From contig OZ020305.1 of NCBI GenBank assembly GCA_963971305.1, forward strand, positions 901,001 to 965,000: DNA of 64,000 bases, written 5' to 3'. Positions within the stretch are counted from its first letter, which is position 1; each line of letters starts with the position of its first letter. Source of the stretch: Arcuatula senhousia. Lineage: Eukaryota; Mollusca; Bivalvia; Mytilida; Mytilidae. Made by a program: the position numbers and the translations under genes. Below, one piece after another: positions 57,499 through 64,000 of the stretch. The notes beneath the pieces were generated by a model that had not been told where the DNA came from, made no database searches, and worked only from the letters and a program-made list of their open reading frames with translations.

Positions 57499-59209
57499 CA
57501 CTGGTTAGTACTAAAAAGTACGGGAAAATGGTGTGTTCACGTTTCTCCAACATTTGATTATTAACTATAACAACATTCAATTAAGGGTGGGGATTAGGGG
57601 GCCAACTAAAGGATAGCCCAGTTATTAATAAATATACTTTTTTGATGTATTGTTTGTTCACAGAATAAGGTTCCTATTTCAAAACAAAATGTAAAGAATA
57701 TTGTTTTTTTCTAAATCCTTGCTTTTTTTCTTTATTTAACTGTTTTCAATTGCTTTCTTTTCCATTTTATGTTGAAATTTAAGGATGTTGACTTATACTA
57801 AGTTCTTTTGAAAAATACTTTAATTTTTTGTATTGTTTTTTTTTTTCCATTTCTAATCTGATTCTTAACCGAGGTTGATTTTTGAAACCCAACCCGTATT
57901 AATCGGCAATACGATTTCAGATACTTCATTTGAAGAATGTTCAGAATATGTGTTGAGAAAATCTGTTAATACATGTAACTACAAAATTTTTAATGTACAA
58001 CTATACCAATACGTGTTATGCACGACGAAAAGTTTAATATTTCCACACAAACAATTCAAAAATATAGAAAAATAGAACTATGTAAATGCTAGGATTCAAA
58101 GGAGCGCTTATACTCTATGTAGTTTGGGACTCAAAACTGCAAGTCAAGGAATCTTTGCATTAGTGTTCTGAGTCTAAAATCAATGTAAAAACTAAATTTC
58201 TTCTTAATTTGATCTGGTTATTGCTACATACAAGGCTTGGATCTAGAACCAAACAAGGGTAACCTGGCCAATATTTCTTGCAAATTGCAACACTTGCTGT
58301 CGGTGGAACTTTCAGGCCAAGTCAGATCCAGTTAAAAAGATGATACGCAAACACGTCATAATGTCACATATTTTATATAAATTTTTATTTGAGATTTTGA
58401 GTAATTGTTAACAAGCATACTCGTTTGTTTCTATAGCTTTCAAGTCACGTATGAATTCAGAGGCAAAAACCCCATTTGCTGTCCAGAGCTAACTGAGTGT
58501 TGCTGCACAAGAAACTTGACATAAAAAAGCTCACGTATACAGTTGTACGTAATATATTGGTGTTATTTTAAATCAAATACAAAAGTGCCAAAAACCTATA
58601 TTCTTTTTTCTGCTTAAGCTTACCGTAAAGAAATATCATAGAAAAGTGAGTAAATGCCTAAATTTTATCAAAAAAAACAAAACAACAACCAAACTGACAA
58701 ACAAACACACAAAGTTTTTTATCTCTAACGTCGGCACACGTTGGCTAAGCAGTGTCATGACTTTTATTCTGTCTTTAAAGCGCTCTGCTGGATTTTCAAT
58801 CATTTACACCATGGAATTATTATATCTTTTGTCTAAAATCTGATAACTTCATGTATGCAGAGTGTTGTGAAAGAAGTAGCCCTTCCGGGTGATGTTTTTG
58901 ACATTGAAAGGCCCGAGCGTAACCAATGTCAGAGCGTAACGTAAAGCAGTTTCAAAGTCAGCGAAGAAGACAGCTTTTTTTAAAAACTATAAAAGTATCT
59001 TATCTTTAACATTTTTATGCTGAATGAAGATGAATTAGAAAGTAAATATCAAAATGAAAAACAAAACAAAAAATAATATCAAAATCTTTTTATAAAATTA
59101 TATATTTACATCAGTTTTATTAAAATTAATCGATTTCTTTCTTTAAATTCTATGCATTTTCCTTTTTGTTACTTTAAACATCAAGCCTGAATCTTATACA
59201 ATTTTACAG

Positions 59210-59220
59210 GTGAATTACAG
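59210..59220 (+). other. Possible 11-nt microexon
   Basis: GTGAATTACAG is preceded by ATACAATTTTACAG (pyrimidine-rich, AG) and followed by GTAAGAAA (strong donor). If joined to the phase 1 candidate exons at 51151 or 55681 it would read Gly-Glu-Leu-Gln and leave phase 0. Such a pattern can arise by chance. Confidence 0.2.
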
Positions 59221-60430
59221 GTAAGAAAAATCTTAGCAATCCTTATGAGGGCCCCTTAATCCCCAACCTTAATTGGATGTTGTTATTGCTAATTATCAAA
59301 TGTTGGAGAAACGTGAATAAACCGGGAAAATATTGAAATTCGAAAAAGGGTGAATTTATTCAATTTTTTGGTTGTAATTATCAAAATTGATGCTTACTAA
59401 GTCCTAGAGAAATCATTTAGAATACCAAGGACAATAAAATGTAAAGTTTTAACTGATGTGCTAAAAAGGTGCTTAGTGATAGTCGACACACCATCTACCT
59501 TTAGTTGGTTGGGCCTATCGCTTCCCATTCTCTTACATCATGTACATGTTCAAGAAAAATCCAGAGCGCTCTCATGTCCTTTTTAAGAATCCATGTTATT
59601 CTAAATCCTTGTCTTAAAAGATTCGGTTTTTAATAAATACGTATTTTTTTTAATAAATATGAATTGTGCATTTTCCTTTTGGTTAGTTTAACGTTTTTTA
59701 AAAGAAAAATAATTTGTTATTGTGATACATAAAATTTTTAATATATGTCTAATTGATATGCAAGAACAATAACAATCTGAAGACAGTAAGTCTACCAAAT
59801 TGAATGTCTACTGAAAGAAAATTGAAATAAAAAGGTGAAGCTAAGGCTTTTAGTTCTGGAACTTCTTTCCATTAAATTGCTGACTAAAAGTGAAAACAGC
59901 TTTAAGTAACAATAAAACAATTAAGTCAAGTGCAGTCAGCTTCTTTTGTAAACATGTGATTTAATCCATCTTTGCTTAATGCGTATTCCATGCTAAAACG
60001 TTTTAAATTATGAATGCACTTTAAAAGCAAACTTCACATCTTCGTCAATTTGCATTAGGATTGCTAAAGGTGATTAAATTATTTAGAGACAAACATTTGC
60101 TTTATTGTCTTCATGGTTCACACTAATAGCGGAAAATGGGCATAATTAAAACAAAACAAAATCAAATTAAGATAAGAAAACGGATTTTTATTTCACATAT
60201 AGGACACGTCTGAACATTGAATATTTGATACAAAATCGTGCGTTTTAAACAGAGAATGTCTTTCAAATACGTTTTGATATGATCATTTTGATAAAATATT
60301 ATTGAGGGGTCAAGATACAGAACCTTCCTCTTTTACAATTCAGAAGTTATAAAAGCATTACTTGTATGAACACCTCACAAAACCAAAATGTCTGCTCACA
60401 ACAAAATCGACGACAAGACATTAAGCAGAC

Positions 60431-60431
<1 letters not shown>

Positions 60432-60467
<36 letters not shown>
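60432..60467 (+). repeat. AATC microsatellite, about 8 units
   Basis: CAATCAATCAATCAATCAAT continues as a perfect tetranucleotide repeat. Confidence 0.9.
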
Positions 60468-60599
60468 AACAAAATTATCACGAAGTTCCAGGAGAACCAT
60501 TTCAAACTGCATTTTAGGCACTAGAACTTCCACATTATCATCAGAGACGCTCTAACCAAATGTATCAATGTTAATTAAAACATGCGCGCGTGTGTGTGT

Positions 60600-60725
60600 G
60601 TGTTTGTTGGTGTTTAACGCCATTTATCGACGCACCTGGGCCATGTAGGGCGGTCAGTTTAAATGGTGGAGGAAACCGGAATACCCGAAGGAGACCTCCA
60701 ACCTTGGGCAGGTAACTGACAAACC
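60600..60725 (+). repeat. SINE-like dispersed repeat fragment
   Basis: GTTGGTGTTTAACGCCATTT, GGTGGAGGAAACCGGAATAC and GGCAGGTAACTGACAAACC form a block pattern common to many bivalve interspersed repeats, as far as I recall. A short (GT)n run precedes it. No second copy is in this window. Confidence 0.5.
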
Positions 60726-61514
60726 TAAAGCGTGCAGAGAAAGGTATTAAGCCTCACAGTATCAAATATGGAGCCGAATTGACAACTATCATTAGCTGAT
60801 GTATTGGATTAATAGGATTTCAATCATTTGATAATAAAAACAAAGCAAAAACATCAGTATGTAGTATCTCCGAACAAACGTGAAATATAAGTCTTGTTGA
60901 CGAAGCTAAGCAGAGCAGCCATTGAGACGAGTATTTCGAATTAAGTTTCCGCTCTCTGATGTTTGCCCTGAACGTTAACGACTAGAATTGAAGTTTTCTC
61001 TTTAGAATGATTGATGTGAAGCAAACATCATGAAAATTATAGATGGAATCAAACAAATTTGATTGATCGCCGGGAGAGACTGTGTATTGCTTTTTAGATT
61101 TGATGAATCATATCGGAATGGATACATGACGGTTATTACTAATGTCAAGGAAAAGTGCTGCACTTTTTTTATCCGTATCACATTAATTTTTTCCTTTCAA
61201 GTTTAGAGTTTCCGTTTCTTCTTTTTTGTTTGCTTTGTTATATGTTTGTGTTACAAGTATTGAAACATTCTATTTTGTCACTCTCTGATAGATGACTCGT
61301 ACGATAAAAGAGACTAAAAAAAATCTACAATCATGTAGGGTATGGTTATCAATACTCATATCTTTTGATACAATTTGTGTAATGGATCCTCTTTCCGACG
61401 AGACTAGCAACTACGATACAGGACAAGCGTTTCTGCAGCGATAATACCTCCCCGTTTGATGCGTTAAAAATACATAACAGCATTTGCTTTTTTTCTGCTA
61501 CAGGAACTGCTTAC

Positions 61515-61575
61515 CCTTCCGGAGCACCTCAGTTTACGTTGCTGATTGCAGTTTAGTTGGTTTTTAATGTTTTTG
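61515..61575 (+). repeat. F2 head fragment
   Basis: CTTCCGGAGCACCTCAGTTT and TTGCAGTTTAGTTGGTTTTT match the F2 start at 6636. Confidence 0.55.
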
Positions 61576-61589
61576 GTGGTTACGAGATC

Positions 61590-61881
61590 GGGAAAACATT
61601 CCTATGATTATGTGAATCCCTCTCCAGTCAGCAGATTGCGAGTGTTTGTGGCCTTTGTAGCGGCCCCGGTCGACGTGCATGGGGTATTATTGTACTACCA
61701 TACCATACAAATATTTTCGCCACTCTCGAATGACTAGCATCGTTCTTTGAGACCATCCTCGCAAATGGTGCCAAGAGAGAGTCGAAAAATCGGTTCATGA
61801 AGTTTTCACCCCTGACGAGGATCGAACCACGAACCTCGGTGCTAGTAGCCCGACACGTTAACCACTACCCCACCAGCCCTC
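61590..61881 (-). mobile_element. tRNA-derived SINE, minus strand
   Basis: The head at 61808-61881 reads on the minus strand GGGCTGGTGGGGTAGTGGTT (A-box-like TGGGGTAGTGG), then GTCGGGCTACTAGCACCGAG and the B box GGTTCGATCC at 61828-61819. The body, with CCCGATCTCG-type sequence, continues to about 61590. It has the internal RNA polymerase III promoter expected of a tRNA-derived SINE; an intact tRNA cloverleaf is not evident. Confidence 0.75.
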
Positions 61882-61889
61882 TTTCTGAC

Positions 61890-62760
61890 TATGCTTTTCA
61901 GACTTATTGTATACTAAAACTTTAGTGACATTATCTTTTTTATATGTAACAGTATATTCCATCATGTTTTTAGCTTTGTGGCTTTACTGCTAATGGATGC
62001 ATTGTGAACCTTAGCCTTTCTAAGATGCATTTCCTTATAATGTCAAGTGGTTTCCGGTAACTTGATAAATAATCGAAGAAAAAAAATTGAAGACGACTTT
62101 TTTTTTCTTTTTTTTTCTCTTAACTCATATTGCATTAAGAGATTTTTTCCTTTTTTTACACGAATACTTGCTCTTTAATATATCAATTTTTTTTGCAATC
62201 AATTCATACCATTATAAAAAAATACTCATTTTTGTATGGAACCTTGACTTTACCAATATATTGATGGAGGGAGCTTTGATATTGCCATTACTGTTCAAAT
62301 TGGTACTCGGATATCATACATTTGACGTATGACTAAACAAAGACTTGTCAAAGTTTATATGTCATGTATGTGTAATAAAAGATGTTGCACAGTAGCTTGA
62401 AAATGATTTAATGAAAGAATTGTTAAGAAGATAAAACCACATTCAAAACAAAACTCAAGTCACAATAAAAATTTCAGAAATAAAACAATACAATAAGAAA
62501 AAGGTTCCAAAATTTTCGGACCTCGCGTTCTTCTTCAGGGACAAAAAAAAATAACAGAAGTTGACACATAAATTTACGACCCGAATGACGAGTACAGATC
62601 CTAGGTACATCACCAGTGAAAAGGACAACAAGTTCGTTTAATGACAATATGTGTACCTGTCAATATATTAGTTGTTCTTTGTAATGACCAACAATTTTAA
62701 TTTGTGTGACTGTCATTATGTTAGTTGTACTATGTACTGATTGGACTCTTTTTTGGTATA
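61890..62760. other. No recognised gene
   Basis: AT-rich; the frame 62087-62332 begins in a poly-T run and is low-complexity. AATTTTCGGACCTCGCGTTC (62512) may be the edge of an unidentified repeat. Confidence 0.45.
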
Positions 62761-62764
62761 GTTT

Positions 62765-62965
62765 TTGTTTTGAATCTTATTAATTATATTTAGGGCAACT
62801 GCAAGACAGTGAGTAGCGACCACTGGATACACTGAGTAAAGGCTGTTGGTAGTCCGAACGTCCTACGGCTTTTTTTCAGACAAGATAAAAAAAAACAATA
62901 AAACGTCAGAGCAATCTCGAACTAGGCTGTTGGCTGTTTTTTATTGTGGATTTTTGAAATGCCAA
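62765..62965 (+). repeat. F1 fragment with an insertion
   Basis: GGGCAACTGCAAGACAGTGAGTAGCGACCAC resembles the F1 block GGCCAATGCAAGACAGCGAG; the AGGCTGTTGGCTGTTTTTTA block comes later, after a roughly 80-bp interruption containing TCCGAACGTCCTACGG. Confidence 0.55.
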
Positions 62966-62969
62966 AAAA

Positions 62970-64000
62970 TATATAAAAAACCTGTATCATGTGTTTAACG
63001 TACATTTATTGCACAATAAACAACAAATTCGCTAAAACATGGCAACGAAAATATATTAATGGATCGACATTTTCAACCAAGGATGTAAAAAAGCGTATAA
63101 GACATGTCTGATTATGTACGTAATCCATTTTATAAAAGTATTCTCTTTACTTGCCCTTTTCTGATTCGTTTATATCAAAATCAGACTTAAAATCGAGTCA
63201 CATGACGTTTTTCTCAGACGGATTATTTTTGACAAAAGCAGATTTGATATGCAGCTTAAGACATATCTTACCCAGAGGAAATCTCCTGACAATCAATTTT
63301 CCTTTACATTACATGGGTAAAATTAAATCAACTGTCATGCAGTACAGTACAGACAGTGAAAATGTCGATAAAAATTAATTCTTTGTTTAAGGTTGAGCTT
63401 CCTTGATTTTTTTCTCCTTATTATCAGAAAAAGTTTTTAAAAGATAATCATCTTAAAGGTTTATGAATTGAACATGATATGACCATGAAGATAGAGGTAA
63501 AGGCAGGGAGGCAGTGAGTCGTCGCTTTATGCAATACATGACTACGCGATGTAAAATTAACATGGAAGAGTTAAAAATTCAGGCTAAATTTAAATTTTTT
63601 TTACCCTAAATGTTCGTTAAAGTTTTGCTAAAAGACGTAAAATAAAAACACGATTGGAATCACGATATATGAAAATCTCGTTAAAACGTTTCCCACCCAC
63701 TCAACACGATGTTTATAATCTGGATTTAAATCTATAAGATCAGTATATGTATATGTTGTATTATCATAAATTTTATGACTTCCTTAACTGGATTTAATTT
63801 GCAAAAAAAAATGATAATTGTCAACCCAATAGGTTTGTTGAATTACTAATTACCTCTCAGAGAATATTTTTTCTCTCGTTCGCACCTGTATTGCTGATGT
63901 TTTTATTTCTTGTGTGACAACTACAATTATCTAAGCTCACCCTGACTGCTGCCAATTGAATGCTCAGAGACCGAATGCCTTATTGGTACTCTTCTCTTAT
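62970..64000. other. No recognised gene at the right edge
   Basis: The plus-strand frame 63151-63378 has no family signature. GAATTGAACATGATATGACC (63466) is weakly like the start of F6. Otherwise nothing is seen. Confidence 0.45.

Larger units (their letters stand above)
57500..60590. other. Long stretch without recognised genes
   Basis: AT-rich. The frames 57875-58075 and 58646-58843 have no family features. The only splicing-like signal I note is the 11-nt candidate at 59210. Confidence 0.45.

Noticed and set aside
61808..61881. A functional tRNA gene
   Set aside because: It has an A-box-like and a B-box motif but no complete cloverleaf, and it is joined to a longer body, as in tRNA-derived SINEs.

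Overview
The window is nuclear DNA from an animal, most likely a bivalve mollusc (mussel-like). The signs are an AT-rich sequence, intron-rich genes, a secreted C1q-domain gene, a single-exon GT31 glycosyltransferase, many short inverted-repeat elements and SINE-like repeats, and decayed non-LTR retrotransposons. The species call is inference. The exon structures are read directly from translated blocks, GT/AG boundaries and codon phase.

Positions 496 to 33410, minus strand, hold the 5' two thirds of MSH3, the MutS-beta mismatch-repair subunit. Twelve exons were placed. They sum to 2217 nt (739 codons) with every junction in phase. They run from a PCNA-binding box at the N-terminus through the mismatch-binding and connector domains into the core. 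The ATPase exons must lie beyond position 1.

The central feature is a tandem array at 8978 to 28417, about 19.4 kb and about 234 copies of an 83-bp unit, inside intron 4 of MSH3. The unit is a piece of MSH3 itself: the last 73 nt of exon 4 (24 codons plus one base) and the first 10 nt of intron 4, including the 5' splice donor. The true exon 4 is the most upstream copy in the gene's direction. The array therefore places more than 200 extra MSH3 exon ends with donor sites in one intron, has higher-order structure (offsets of 7, 42, 47, 48 and 65 units), and shows CpG-decay variation. A second, small self-duplication of exon 11 lies at 1165 to 1750. MSH3 introns also hold several short mobile elements.

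From 33.4 to 47.6 kb the window is mostly mobile DNA around one apparently intact gene, a GT31 beta-1,3-glycosyltransferase-like CDS (36569 to 37480, minus). There are three LINE regions: a plus-strand 3' fragment with a minus-strand LINE apparently nested in it (39.4 to 41.9 kb), and a decayed minus-strand LINE with recognisable endonuclease and reverse transcriptase (42.19 to 45.74 kb).

From 48.1 to 50.2 kb, minus strand, lies a two-exon C1q-domain gene with signal peptide, coiled coil and C1q domain. Its coiled coil carries two compensating frameshifts. From 50.2 to 64 kb I see no confident gene. There are two candidate plus-strand first exons ending in the same phase (51151 and 55681), a possible 11-nt microexon (59210), microsatellites, a tRNA-derived SINE and more copies of the dispersed families.
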